The position numbers and the translations under genes were made by a program. The notes below the pieces were generated by a model, which was not told the origin of the DNA, made no database searches, and saw only the letters and a program-made list of their open reading frames with translations. A DNA stretch of 64,000 nucleotides from Nocardia stercoris (GTDB lineage Bacteria > Actinomycetota > Actinomycetes > Mycobacteriales > Mycobacteriaceae), in NCBI RefSeq assembly GCF_003696265.1, contig NZ_RFFH01000010.1:95263-159262 (forward strand), written 5' to 3'. Numbering within the stretch: position 1 is the stretch's first letter; the number at the start of each line of letters is the position of its first letter. Shown piece after piece: positions 25,896-34,089 of the stretch.

Positions 25896-26303
25896 CTATC
25901 GGGTGATGTCTACGGTGACGAAGGTGTTGTAGTGGTCGCCGGTGTAGAAGAACTCACCCGCGCCGCCGGTGACGATGCGGCGGGTGCCGCGGGTGGGCGC
26001 ACCCGGTGTGACGACGGTGAATTCGTGGTAGTAGCCGGTGGCGCAGGCCGGGAGCACACCCTGGCGGTTGCTGAACACGGTGTCGTCCTGGCGGTACGGA
26101 TAGGGCCCGCCCTGCTCGATCTCGCCGACCGTCGTCGCGGCCTCCGGCGGCAGGGCGGACAGCGGTTCGAGAGTGTAGCCGGAGGTGTCGCCGCACGCGG
26201 CGGGGTCGGCTCCGGCCGGGCCCGCAGCCACACCGGTCAGGACCACCGAAGCGCACAGCACTGCCACCGAAAACGTTGCGGCACGGTTCATCACGTGAGT
26301 CAT
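25896..26303 (-). CDS. Secreted guanyl-specific ribonuclease (RNase Sa/N1-like)
   Basis: A 135-residue precursor with a Sec signal (RAATFSVAVLCASVVLTGVA, cleaved near GPAGA-DPA). The mature part reads very like Streptomyces RNase Sa: LSALPPEAATT, GPYPYRQDDTVFSNR, then YYHEFTVVTPGAPTRGTRRI and YTGDHYNTFVTVD, giving the catalytic Glu (HEFTV), Arg (TRGTRR) and His (GDHYNTF). It should cleave single-stranded RNA after G, outside the cell. Start ATG 26303, or 26291 four codons on. No barstar-like inhibitor gene is adjacent, consistent with export as the safety mechanism. Confidence 0.92.
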   Translation of the reverse strand: MTHVMNRAATFSVAVLCASVVLTGVAAGPAGADPAACGDTSGYTLEPLSALPPEAATTVGEIEQGGPYPYRQDDTVFSNRQGVLPACATGYYHEFTVVTPGAPTRGTRRIVTGGAGEFFYTGDHYNTFVTVDITR

Positions 26304-26398
26304 AGCGGGAGCGTATCCAGCGCCGGTGAGCGCTGGGCGTCCACGACGTGAACCGCCGTGGACCCCGAGGGCCGCTCCGGTCCGGTCGATGGTAGACA

Positions 26399-27985
26399 GT
26401 GGGCGTGTTGCGATTCTTCCTGTTGGGGACGCTCGGTTTTCTCGGTGCGATCGCGGTACTCGCGGGCGCGATCGGTGGCTGGGGCTGGTGGGTGCTGGTC
26501 GCCGTCGTGGCCGCACTGCTCGTGCTGGGCTGCTACGACGTGGTCCAGCGCAGACATTCGGTCCTGCGCAACTATCCGATCATCGGGCACCTGCGGTTCC
26601 TGTTGGAGGAGATCCGGCCCGAACTGCAGCAGTACTTCATCGAACGCAACTGGGACGGCCGGCCCTTCGACCGCGACACCCGCTCCTCGATCTACCAGCG
26701 CGCCAAGGACATCAAAGAGGAACAGCCCTTCGGCACCGAGCGTGACGTCGACGAGCCCGGCTACGAGTACCTCGTGCACTCCACCCGCCCGGTCCCGCCG
26801 GCGGCGACCCCGCCGCGGGTGCGGATCGGTGGCCGGGACTGCACCCGGCCCTACGACATGGCGCTGATGAACGTGTCCGCCATGAGTTTCGGTTCGCTGA
26901 GCTCGAACGCGATCGAGGCCTTGAATCGGGGCGCCGCCCGCGGCGGTTTCGCGCACGACACCGGCGAGGGCGGCGTGAGCCCCTACCACCGCCACGGCGG
27001 TGACCTGGTGTGGGAGATCGGCAGCGGCTACTTCGGTTGCCGCACAGCCGACGGCGGCTTCGACCCGGAGCGGTTCCGCGCCACCGCCGCCGACGACCAG
27101 GTGAAGATGGTGTCGCTCAAGCTCAGTCAGGGCGCGAAGCCGGGGATCGGCGGCGTGCTGCCCGGCGCGAAGGTGTCCGCGGAGATCGCGGCGGCCCGGG
27201 GCGTCCCGGTCGGGGAGAAATGTGTCTCGCCACCGGCGCACAGCGTGTTCTCGACGCCGCGCGAGCTGGTGCGCTTCATCGCGACGATGCGGGAGCTCGC
27301 GGGCGGCAAGCCGGCCGGATTCAAACTGTGCCTGGGTTCGCGGGTGGAGTTCCTGGCGATCTGCAAGGCGATGCTCGCCGAGGACGTGTATCCGGACTTC
27401 GTCATCGTCGACGGTGGTGAGGGCGGCACCGGCGCGGCACCGCTGGAATACGAGGACCACATCGGGACCCCGTTGACCGAGGGGCTGCTCACCGTGCACA
27501 ACGCCCTGGTCGGGGCCGGGCTGCGCGATCGGATCAAGGTCGGGGCGAGCGGCAAGGTGGCCACCGGGATCGACATCGTGAAGCGTCTCGTACAGGGCGC
27601 GGACTTCACCAATTCGGCGCGTTCGATGATGATGGCGGTCGGCTGCATCCAGGCGCAGCTGTGCCACACCAACACCTGCCCGGTGGGTGTGGCCACCCAG
27701 GACCCGAAGCGGATTCGCGCGCTCCACGTGCCCGACAAGGCGGAGCGGGTCTTCCACTATCAGCAGCATTGTGTGGAGCAGGCGATGCAGGTAATGGGCT
27801 CGATGGGCGTCACCGGCCCGGCGGGGCTGCGGCTCGACATGCTGCGGCGCCGCATCGATCACCGCGAAGTACTCTCCTACACAGAGCTTTTCCCGCATCT
27901 CACGCCGGGTGAGCTGCTGCGGGCGCCCGCCGGCGACTGGGCCCGGGACTGGGAGCTCGCCGACGCCGACTCGTTCCATCCCTGA
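26399..27985 (+). CDS. FMN-binding glutamate synthase-like membrane protein
   Basis: A 528-residue protein with two N-terminal membrane helices (residues ~4-50) and a large GltB-type FMN/Fe-S synthase domain: MNVSAMSFGSLSSNAIEALN, GEGGVSPYHRHGGDLVWEIG, LSQGAKPGIGGVLPG, DGGEGGTGAAPLEYEDHIG and the 3Fe-4S-type cysteines in CIQAQLCHTNTCPVGVATQ. It lacks the glutaminase domain. Such membrane-tethered alpha-domain homologues have no firmly assigned reaction; glutamate synthase activity is not assured. Start GTG 26399 or GTG 26405 two codons later. Confidence 0.9.
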   Translation: MGVLRFFLLGTLGFLGAIAVLAGAIGGWGWWVLVAVVAALLVLGCYDVVQRRHSVLRNYPIIGHLRFLLEEIRPELQQYFIERNWDGRPFDRDTRSSIYQRAKDIKEEQPFGTERDVDEPGYEYLVHSTRPVPPAATPPRVRIGGRDCTRPYDMALMNVSAMSFGSLSSNAIEALNRGAARGGFAHDTGEGGVSPYHRHGGDLVWEIGSGYFGCRTADGGFDPERFRATAADDQVKMVSLKLSQGAKPGIGGVLPGAKVSAEIAAARGVPVGEKCVSPPAHSVFSTPRELVRFIATMRELAGGKPAGFKLCLGSRVEFLAICKAMLAEDVYPDFVIVDGGEGGTGAAPLEYEDHIGTPLTEGLLTVHNALVGAGLRDRIKVGASGKVATGIDIVKRLVQGADFTNSARSMMMAVGCIQAQLCHTNTCPVGVATQDPKRIRALHVPDKAERVFHYQQHCVEQAMQVMGSMGVTGPAGLRLDMLRRRIDHREVLSYTELFPHLTPGELLRAPAGDWARDWELADADSFHP

Positions 27986-28085
27986 ACGCCGGGCGATGCG
28001 GCGCCGATCGAGCTGTTCCCCCGGCGCCACCGCAAGTGCGATGCTGTGGGTGCAGCGCTGTTCTCGTCGACCTCGAGGTGTGCCC

Positions 28086-29021
28086 ATGATTGTTCGTTTC
28101 ACGGTGCCTGTCGCCGCCGCGCTCGTGACGGCCGGACTGCTCACCGCACCGGCGGCCACGGCCGCGCCGATCTGCCCCGGCGCCGGTCAGCCGGTGATCC
28201 GAGTGGCCGAGATCCCGGGCACCGCGCTGCAGGCGCTGACCGTCGACCCGGACGGCCGGGCATACGTGGCCGACCTGACCTCCGGCCGGGTGTTCCGGAT
28301 CGACGCACCCGGCGCGGCGCCGAGCGTGGTGGCTACCGTGCCGGCCGCCGGCGGGCTGGCGTGGCTGCCCGACGGGCGGCTGCTCATCGGTTACGGCTCC
28401 GACGCGCGCGTCCTGGTCGGGGACGCGGCGCGGGCCGCCGGCATCGTGGTGTTCGATCCGGCGACCGGGACGGTGAGCCCGTTCGCGGACGGGCTGAGCG
28501 CGGCCAGCGGGCTCACCGTGGCCCACGACGGAACCGTGTTCGCCACCAACGACTTCGGTGACCTGGTCGCCCGCATCGCCCCCGACGGGACGGTGCAGGC
28601 CGACTGGGCGCACTTCCCGAGTGTCAACGGCGGGGTCCTCGATCCGGCGAACCGGTACATCTACGCCTCCCGTACCTTCGTGAACCCGGGTGTGAGCCGG
28701 ATCCCGGTGGCCGCGCCGTGGGCGCCCGAGTCACTGCTCGACTTCACCGGCGGCGACCTGCTGGCCGCCCCCGACGACCCGACCCTGGACTCGCTGGAAC
28801 GCCCGGTGCTGCCGTTGAACCCGTCCGGGCGCATCATCCGGATCGACGCCCCCGGCCGGTACTGCGAACTCGGCTCCGGCGACGGCGAGACCAGCGTCGT
28901 CACCTACGGTCGCGGCAGCACGGGCTTCGCCGCCGGCCACCTGTACGCGGCGACCTTCACCGGCATCGTGGACGAGATTCCCGGCGGGTTCGACCCGGCC
29001 GCCACTACCCTCGCGCCCTGA
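28086..29021 (+). CDS. Secreted beta-propeller (SMP-30/gluconolactonase-like) protein
   Basis: A 311-residue exported protein with a Sec signal (MIVRFTVPVAAALVTAGLL to TAAPIC). The body shows repeated NHL/SMP-30 strands: LTVDPDGRAYVADLTSGRVFRID, GLAWLPDGRLLIGYG, LTVAHDGTVFATNDFGDLVARI, consistent with a six-bladed propeller. Metal-binding or lactonase residues cannot be assigned by eye. ATG 28086 is preceded by GAGGTG. It lies upstream of, and converges with, a secreted lipase (10-bp gap). Confidence 0.8.
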   Translation: MIVRFTVPVAAALVTAGLLTAPAATAAPICPGAGQPVIRVAEIPGTALQALTVDPDGRAYVADLTSGRVFRIDAPGAAPSVVATVPAAGGLAWLPDGRLLIGYGSDARVLVGDAARAAGIVVFDPATGTVSPFADGLSAASGLTVAHDGTVFATNDFGDLVARIAPDGTVQADWAHFPSVNGGVLDPANRYIYASRTFVNPGVSRIPVAAPWAPESLLDFTGGDLLAAPDDPTLDSLERPVLPLNPSGRIIRIDAPGRYCELGSGDGETSVVTYGRGSTGFAAGHLYAATFTGIVDEIPGGFDPAATTLAP

Positions 29022-29030
29022 TCTGCGGGA

Positions 29031-30290
29031 TCAGCTGCCGCCGCCCGAGAGGCTGCTGCCACCGCCGCCGGACAGGCTGCTTCCGGCGCCCGACAGGCTG
29101 CCGGGTCCGCCGGACGCGCTGCTGCCGGTGTCGATCCACGGGTTGGCGGTGCACTGCAGGGACGGATTCTGTACCGGGTCGAGCGTATTCAGGATGATGG
29201 ACAGGGCGCGCGGCGAGTACATCATCGAGACGTGATCGGAAGCGTCCTGGGCGCAGCCGTCCTGGAGGGTGATGTTCTTGACGGTCGCGCCCGGCCCGGC
29301 GGTCAGGAAGGTCGATTGGTACGGGGTGGTGACCTCGTCGTATTTCGTGCCCACCACGGTGTAGTCGATGCCGGACACGGTGTCGCCGTTCGCGTTGAGC
29401 CGGGTGACCACGTCCGACCCGATCGTCTGCTGAATTCCGCCGTGGCCCACCAGGATCTCGACCAGCCCGAGGACGTCGATGCCGAGGTTGTTGACCGTCC
29501 GGCCGAGGGTGGCGATACCGTCGAGGGTGGTGCCGTGATTGGTCGCGCCGAACTCGATCAGGTGGTCGACCTTCGGTGCGCCACCGTCGAATTCGGTGTA
29601 CCAGCGGGTCATCATCCCGCCCTGCGAGTGGGCGACGATGTCGACCTTCCCGGCGCCGGTCGCGGCCAGCACCCGGTCGACGAAGGTCTGCAGCTGCGTG
29701 GCGGACGTCGGGATGTCGCCGGTCCCGCCGATACCGGGGAGCAGGGTGCCCAGACCGCCGCCCTGCAGCAGGCTCGACCGGCCGTAGTTGAACGTGAAGG
29801 TGCAGAAGCCCGCCGAGGTGATCGGCTGGCTCACGAACGCGAAGTTGTCGTACGCGTTCTCCCACGTGCCGTGTACCAGGACGACTGGGCGCGGATGCTG
29901 GGCGGTGGGTTTGCAGTTCCAGTTGTTGGTGCCGGGCGGGGCGACGTCGGGGTGCTGCAGGGAGTAGCCGAAGGCGCCGGGGAACGTCGTGTCCGCCGGC
30001 CCGAATCCGGTGGTGTCACTGGCGGTCGACCCGGTCGAGCCGCTGCTCGAGCCGTCACCGCAGTCGGCCGCGCTGATTCCGGAGCCGACACCGCTGCCCG
30101 AACCGCACTGCGCGGCGATCGGCTGGACCGGCTGGCTCAGCCCGGCCGCGATCGTGTCGGCCAGTTGTTGTTCGGTCGCCGGTGATACCGGGTCGGCGGC
30201 TGCCGCGGCGCCGACCCCGCCGGCGATCAGCATCGACATTCCGGCCATGAGCGCCGAGCGGGTTCTGTTGCGGCGGATGTTGTTTCCCAT
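29031..30290 (-). CDS. Secreted lipase/esterase (alpha/beta hydrolase)
   Basis: A 419-residue exported hydrolase. After a signal (ALMAGMSMLIAGGVGAAAAA) comes a ~70-residue Gly/Ser/Asp-rich linker, then a lipase class 2/EstB-type domain: PRPVVLVHGTWENAYDNF (oxyanion HG), nucleophile elbow VDIVAHSQGGMMTRWY, GATNHGTTLDG and the catalytic His near DASDHVSMMYSPRA. The last ~25 residues are short repeats of SSLSGGG type, probably a flexible surface tail. Expected to hydrolyse acyl esters extracellularly. Confidence 0.9.
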   Translation of the reverse strand: MGNNIRRNRTRSALMAGMSMLIAGGVGAAAAADPVSPATEQQLADTIAAGLSQPVQPIAAQCGSGSGVGSGISAADCGDGSSSGSTGSTASDTTGFGPADTTFPGAFGYSLQHPDVAPPGTNNWNCKPTAQHPRPVVLVHGTWENAYDNFAFVSQPITSAGFCTFTFNYGRSSLLQGGGLGTLLPGIGGTGDIPTSATQLQTFVDRVLAATGAGKVDIVAHSQGGMMTRWYTEFDGGAPKVDHLIEFGATNHGTTLDGIATLGRTVNNLGIDVLGLVEILVGHGGIQQTIGSDVVTRLNANGDTVSGIDYTVVGTKYDEVTTPYQSTFLTAGPGATVKNITLQDGCAQDASDHVSMMYSPRALSIILNTLDPVQNPSLQCTANPWIDTGSSASGGPGSLSGAGSSLSGGGGSSLSGGGS

Positions 30291-30426
30291 TCCAAACCTT
30301 CCTGGGGACCTCGTCCTTCGCGGACGCGATCAACAGTGGTTCGGCTGGGGCGGATCGTTGCGGTTCCTTGCCGCACTCTGGGGAGGTCACCAATTGCCTT
30401 GTGCGGCGCGGTGAACGATCACAGGG

Positions 30427-30837
30427 ATGCCCGGGCCCTCGATCGCCGACGGATCATCGGCGCCCGGATCGACTTCGCCCGGCCATCCGCCGGCCCCCGC
30501 GCACCGAGCCGGCCTGCTTTTCGCTCGGGCTTCGGCAGCCCCTTCGCCAGGGGCGGCACCGACCGCGGTTGGGGTTGGGGAGGAGACCGACCCGCGCATG
30601 GCGACGGTGGGTGGCGCACTCGTCAGCGATGTCGAGGACGGTGGTGGCGGGGACGGTCGGTCGAACGATGCCCCGAAGCGAGCGGCGATCGATACCCGCG
30701 TACCGCCCGGCGGCATCATTCCCGTCGACGGCTGGGGTGAGACAACCGATCCGCGAGTCTTGATCGCGGCGGTCGGCTTCATCGCCGGCAGTCGCGCGGC
30801 CGTGGTCGATCAACGCGCACTCGAGAACATGGCGTAG
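30427..30837 (+). CDS. Doubtful hypothetical protein
   Basis: An open frame of 136 codons from ATG 30427 with a Pro/Ala/Ser-rich start. Its only notable feature is an imperfect internal repeat, GVGEETDPRMATVG and GWGETTDPRVLIAAVG, which would be unusual for non-coding DNA. There is no ribosome site and no recognisable domain, and an antisense frame (30387-30782) is equally open. Listed so the stretch is not lost. Confidence 0.25.
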   Translation: MPGPSIADGSSAPGSTSPGHPPAPAHRAGLLFARASAAPSPGAAPTAVGVGEETDPRMATVGGALVSDVEDGGGGDGRSNDAPKRAAIDTRVPPGGIIPVDGWGETTDPRVLIAAVGFIAGSRAAVVDQRALENMA

Positions 30838-30853
30838 GGGCGGTCCCGTCGTG

Positions 30854-30878
30854 GGGTGAATCCGTGTAGGACCGGTAT
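30854..30878 (+). promoter_or_regulatory. SigF/SigB-like promoter, weak match
   Basis: GGGT-N15-CGGTAT, one mismatch to the GNNT-N15-GGGTAY type, ending 20 bp upstream of the ATG at 30898. Confidence 0.4.
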
Positions 30879-30897
30879 CGGTGGGAACCCGCAGATC

Positions 30898-31203
30898 ATG
30901 TACAGAATTCGTCCAACCGGAGATCACCTCGGGGGCGGGCGGTTCGCCGCGGCGCGGATCGTTACGACGCTCGGTGGGATCTTCGCGGTCATCGAGGTCA
31001 TCTATATCGTGCTGCAGGTCGCGAAGGCCAATACGGCGAACGGGGGTTATCGGTTCATCCAGCGGCTCGCCGACCCGTTGGCGTTGTTCTTCCCCGGGTT
31101 GTTCAACTTCTCCAACCACAACCTCACGATCATCGTGAACTACGGGGCGGCTGCCCTGTTCTGGCTGATCGTGACCGGCTTCATCGCGCGGTTGCTGGTG
31201 TGA
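30898..31203 (+). CDS. Small two-TM membrane protein (YggT-like)
   Basis: A 101-residue protein with two hydrophobic helices: VTTLGGIFAVIEVIYIVLQV (residues ~20-40) and YGAAALFWLIVTGFIARLLV at the C-terminus, with a conserved-looking FIQRLADPLALFFPGLFNF between them. The helix-ADPLALFFPGLF-helix arrangement recalls YggT-type proteins, but I would not assign a function. ATG 30898 gives a short Arg-rich head. It ends 19 bp before the DUF72 gene and probably shares its transcript; a possible stress promoter lies upstream. Confidence 0.7.
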   Translation: MYRIRPTGDHLGGGRFAAARIVTTLGGIFAVIEVIYIVLQVAKANTANGGYRFIQRLADPLALFFPGLFNFSNHNLTIIVNYGAAALFWLIVTGFIARLLV

Positions 31204-31222
31204 CGGGCGGGCGACCGATGCC

Positions 31223-32023
31223 ATGACCCTGCTGGTGGGGACCTCGGGATGGCAGTACGCCGATTGGCGTGGTGTGTTCTATCCGCCCGGGGTGCCCCAG
31301 CGGAAATGGCTGGACCACTACGCGAACACCTTCGCCACCGTCGAACTGAACGCGGCCTTCTATCGTCCGGTGAAACCGGAGACCTTCGCGAACTGGCGGG
31401 ACCGCACCCCCGGCGATTTCGTGATGGCGGTCAAGGCCAGCCGGGTGATCACCCACTATCGACGGCTGCGGGATCCGGACGTCCCGCTCGACCGCGTCCT
31501 CGGCGCGGCACGCGAACTCGGCGACAAGCTGGGTCCGATCCTGTTCCAGCTGCCACCCGATCTCGAGGCGGTCCCGGACCGGCTGCGCGACATGCTCGAC
31601 CTGATTCCACGCCAGCTGCGGGTCGTGGTCGAGCCACGGCACGCGAGCTGGTGGACCCCGGCGGTACGATCCGTCCTCGCCGACCACGGCGCCGCGCTGT
31701 GCTGGGCCGATCGCCACAACCGGCCGACGTCACCGCTGTGGCACACCACCGACTGGGCCTACCTGCGCTTCCACGAGAGCACCGGTGCGCGGGCACCGGG
31801 TTACCCCGATCGGACACTCGAGCGCTGGATCGGGCGCCTGGACCACATCTGCGGACGCAAGCAGGACGCCTACGTCTACTTCAACAACGATCGCGGCGGC
31901 AACGCGATCCACGACGCCGCGCGGTTCGCCGAACTCGCGCGGGCTGCGGGCTGGCCGGTCGCCCGCGCCGGCCGGGAGGCCACCACCGAGTCGGGCGGCC
32001 ACGCGGTCGTGCAGCGCGGGTAG
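31223..32023 (+). CDS. DUF72 (YecE-like) family protein
   Basis: A 266-residue DUF72 protein, a TIM-barrel-like fold of unknown activity. The family start LLVGTSGWQYADWRGVFYPP, the NAAFYRP strand, FVMAVKASRVITHYRRL, ILFQLPPDLE, VVEPRHASWW and AYVYFNNDRGGNAIHDA are all present. It follows the 2-TM protein by 19 bp and converges with the methyltransferase gene. DUF72 genes are frequently found among actinobacterial stress genes; the reaction is unknown. Confidence 0.92.
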   Translation: MTLLVGTSGWQYADWRGVFYPPGVPQRKWLDHYANTFATVELNAAFYRPVKPETFANWRDRTPGDFVMAVKASRVITHYRRLRDPDVPLDRVLGAARELGDKLGPILFQLPPDLEAVPDRLRDMLDLIPRQLRVVVEPRHASWWTPAVRSVLADHGAALCWADRHNRPTSPLWHTTDWAYLRFHESTGARAPGYPDRTLERWIGRLDHICGRKQDAYVYFNNDRGGNAIHDAARFAELARAAGWPVARAGREATTESGGHAVVQRG

Positions 32024-32043
32024 AACGGGCCGGCTCGGGGCGG

Positions 32044-32739
32044 CTACCCGCACTGGAGCTCGGTGACCGGGACCGGCGCGGCGGCCCGAGTGGCTCGGAT
32101 GACCACCAGATCCTCACCGGTGTCCGCGGCGGCGATCAGGCCGCGGGAGGTCAGCCAGGCTCGCCGCGAGCGCAGTACCGGGCCGAACGGCACGCGCCGC
32201 TCCGCCACGACCGCGCAGTCGAGCGGGCCGGTGCCGAGCCGCCGCAGGGTGTGGTCGGTCCCGCACAGCGTCGAGTGGACGAGCAGGGCGACCCCGCCGG
32301 GCGCCAGCAGCGTCGGCAGCAGGTCACACAGCGGGTCGAGCAGGTCGCGGCCGTCGGGGCCGGCGTCCCAGGCCCGGGCCGATCCCGGCACCGTTCCCGC
32401 CCGCGGGCCCGGCACATACGGTGGGTTGGCCAGAACCAGATCGAACTGCCCCAATTCGCTGGTGGCGAAGTCGCCGCAGCGTATGTCGATCCGCATTCGA
32501 TGCAGATACGCGTTGCACCGCGCGGTGACCGCGGCGCGCCGCGAGATGTCGACCGCGGTGACCGACCCGGCACCCGCGCGCCCCGCGGCGAGCGCGAGAT
32601 AGCCGGTGCCGGTGAACAGGTCGAGGACGCGGGTGTGCTGGTGAACTACTGTGGCGGACAAGGCTTCCGCCAGCAGCTGCGAGTCGGTCTGTGGCCGGTA
32701 CACGCCGGGCAGCCGGATCAGCACGGGCGCGCTACTCAC
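32044..32739 (-). CDS. HemK2/PrmC-like class I SAM methyltransferase
   Basis: A 231-residue methyltransferase starting at GTG 32739. SAM-binding motif I is VLDLFTGTGYLALAAGR, followed by VDISRRAA, and the catalytic NPPY motif is LANPPYVPG, the signature of N5-glutamine/adenine-type enzymes (HemK2/Mtq2/PrmC). Its start overlaps the stop of the iron enzyme upstream by 8 bp, so translation is coupled. As NPPY enzymes methylate Gln, Asn or Lys in proteins or N6 of adenine, its target may be encoded in this operon; that is inference. Confidence 0.88.
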   Translation of the reverse strand: MSSAPVLIRLPGVYRPQTDSQLLAEALSATVVHQHTRVLDLFTGTGYLALAAGRAGAGSVTAVDISRRAAVTARCNAYLHRMRIDIRCGDFATSELGQFDLVLANPPYVPGPRAGTVPGSARAWDAGPDGRDLLDPLCDLLPTLLAPGGVALLVHSTLCGTDHTLRRLGTGPLDCAVVAERRVPFGPVLRSRRAWLTSRGLIAAADTGEDLVVIRATRAAAPVPVTELQCG

Positions 32740-33763
32740 GTGACCCCGGCGCGTCGGCGCGGGACAGGCCTGGCGGCCGCAGGGAGGTCCGGCCCGCCTC
32801 CCAGGCCCGCAGGAGATGGCGCTCGAACTGTTCCTCGAGGAACTCGGTGGCCCGGATTCCGAACGCGAGCTCGTCACCGATTCCGGGTTCCTGGCGCAGC
32901 AGGTCACCGATGACGTCGCGGCGCAGTACCTGTTCGTGCACCGCGTCGGCGACCACGTGCTCGGCGTAGAACCGGACGCAGGCCGGGTCGGCGTCCCACG
33001 CGCGCAAGGCGTCGACCATGCGCTGCGCCGCCGGCGGGGAGGAGATCTCCACCGCGGCGAAATGCCCGACCAGCGCGCCACGCCAGCGGCCGTGCAGCGC
33101 GAACAGCGACATCATGTTCACGATCGCGAGCATCGGTGCCGGGACCAGGTCGAGGTAGGCCAGGTAGCTCGAATCCAGGCTGGCACCGTCGAGCAGGTCG
33201 GCGAACAACCGGGCATGCACCCGGTCGCCGCGGCCACCGCCGAACTCGTCGAACTCGACGGCCACCAGGGCTGCCTTGGCCTGGCCGCGCAGGCGCGGGA
33301 CGACCCACAGGTACGGGTCGGCCTCCTTGTGGTGGTAGATCGATCGGTGCGCGAAATACTCACGCACCTGCCACCATCGGCCTTCCTGCCGCAGGAACCC
33401 GGACACGCCTGAGGCGACCGACGGCGCGGCGAGCAACTGGTCGAGTTCGGTATCGAGATCGCGGCCGGTACCGGCAGCGTCGCGCAACGCTTCGATGAAG
33501 CAGCGTTCGAGCCGGGCACGCAGCCGCAGCAGCCGCAGGTCCCATTCCCGATCGGGATGGACTCCGGTGAAACCCAGGTAGTGCGGCTCGTACGCGGTGT
33601 ACAGCGCCAGATGCAGGTCGTCGCCGAACGGATCCGCGTCCACCGGTCGCGGCAGCCGCCGGACCCGGTTGCCGGACAGCGCGTCCACGACGGCCGCGGA
33701 CAGTTCACCGCGGGGCTCGGGCAGTGCGCGGGCGGCCGGGGCGGCGGTCAGGGCGCCTGTCAC
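32732..33763 (-). CDS. Haem-oxygenase-like iron-containing redox enzyme
   Basis: A 343-residue protein of the iron-containing redox enzyme (HDO, haem-oxygenase-like diiron) superfamily. Helix-rich sequence with potential iron ligands in FAHRSIYHHKEADPY, HFAAVEISSPP, and RFYAEHVVADAVHEQ, the spacing expected of the Glu/His helices. Known HDO enzymes do O2-dependent decarboxylation, N-oxygenation or N-N bond formation (UndA, SznF). The start is GTG 33763, overlapping the CDGSH stop (GTGA), since the much longer upstream frame is Arg-rich nonsense. Middle gene of a tightly coupled trio with CDGSH and methyltransferase. Confidence 0.85.
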   Translation of the reverse strand: MTGALTAAPAARALPEPRGELSAAVVDALSGNRVRRLPRPVDADPFGDDLHLALYTAYEPHYLGFTGVHPDREWDLRLLRLRARLERCFIEALRDAAGTGRDLDTELDQLLAAPSVASGVSGFLRQEGRWWQVREYFAHRSIYHHKEADPYLWVVPRLRGQAKAALVAVEFDEFGGGRGDRVHARLFADLLDGASLDSSYLAYLDLVPAPMLAIVNMMSLFALHGRWRGALVGHFAAVEISSPPAAQRMVDALRAWDADPACVRFYAEHVVADAVHEQVLRRDVIGDLLRQEPGIGDELAFGIRATEFLEEQFERHLLRAWEAGRTSLRPPGLSRADAPGSRE

Positions 33764-33990
33764 GATTGCCGCCCCCGCGGCCGGTGGCGCCGGCCGGCGG
33801 GCAGCCGGCGATGGCTGGTGTCGCACCACGGATAGGTCGCCGAACAGCCGCACAGGCACAGTGCGACCGTGAATCGATCCGACGACACGATCTCGCCGTC
33901 GGGCAGCACGATCTCGACCGGCCCGTCGATCAGGGCCGGTCCGTCCGGGGTGATCCGCACCTGTTGTGCGGTGTCGCGTCGCTGGTTCAC
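33760..33990 (-). CDS. CDGSH-type iron-sulfur protein
   Basis: A 76-residue protein with the CDGSH fold: VRITPDGPALIDGPVEI then RFTVALCLCGCSATYPWCDTSHRR, matching C-x-C-x(n)-P-x-C-D-x-x-H, with Thr-Ser replacing Gly-Ser. It should bind a redox-active 2Fe-2S cluster by three Cys and one His. I chose GTG 33990 (VNQRRDTA), which gives the normal size and leaves the divergent promoter at 34029 free; an ATG at 34074 is the alternative. First gene of the trio with HDO enzyme and methyltransferase, and a likely electron donor to the former. Confidence 0.85.
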   Translation of the reverse strand: MNQRRDTAQQVRITPDGPALIDGPVEIVLPDGEIVSSDRFTVALCLCGCSATYPWCDTSHRRLPAGRRHRPRGRQS

Positions 33991-34028
33991 GATCGCGCCA
34001 TACCCGGCGCGGCGGCGCGGAAACTGTC

Positions 34029-34053
34029 GGTTGGCCCGCCGCCGCCCGGGTAT
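34029..34053 (+). promoter_or_regulatory. SigF/SigB-type promoter
   Basis: GGTT-N15-GGGTAT, a full match to the GNNT-N14-16-GGGTAY consensus, with the start codon of the flavodoxin gene 37 bp downstream. The best such site in the window. Confidence 0.7.
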
Positions 34054-34089
34054 CCGCGTACCGACCATGACCACGACGAAAGGGTGACC

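Larger units (their letters stand above)
30291..30897. other. 607-bp intergenic stretch, no confident gene
   Basis: Between the lipase start and a small membrane protein. It is open on both strands, but neither frame resembles a known protein or has a good ribosome site; one candidate (30427-30837) is listed at low confidence. A SigF-like promoter box lies at its right end (30854-30878). Confidence 0.5.

Noticed and set aside
26300..28159. Minus-strand frame of 619 codons opposite the glutamate synthase-like gene
   Set aside because: Shadow of a recognised domain on the plus strand; His/Arg/Val-rich low information.
30387..30782. Minus-strand frame opposite the doubtful ORF at 30427-30837
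   Set aside because: No ribosome site, no domain, Pro/Ser-rich; retained only the other strand at low confidence.
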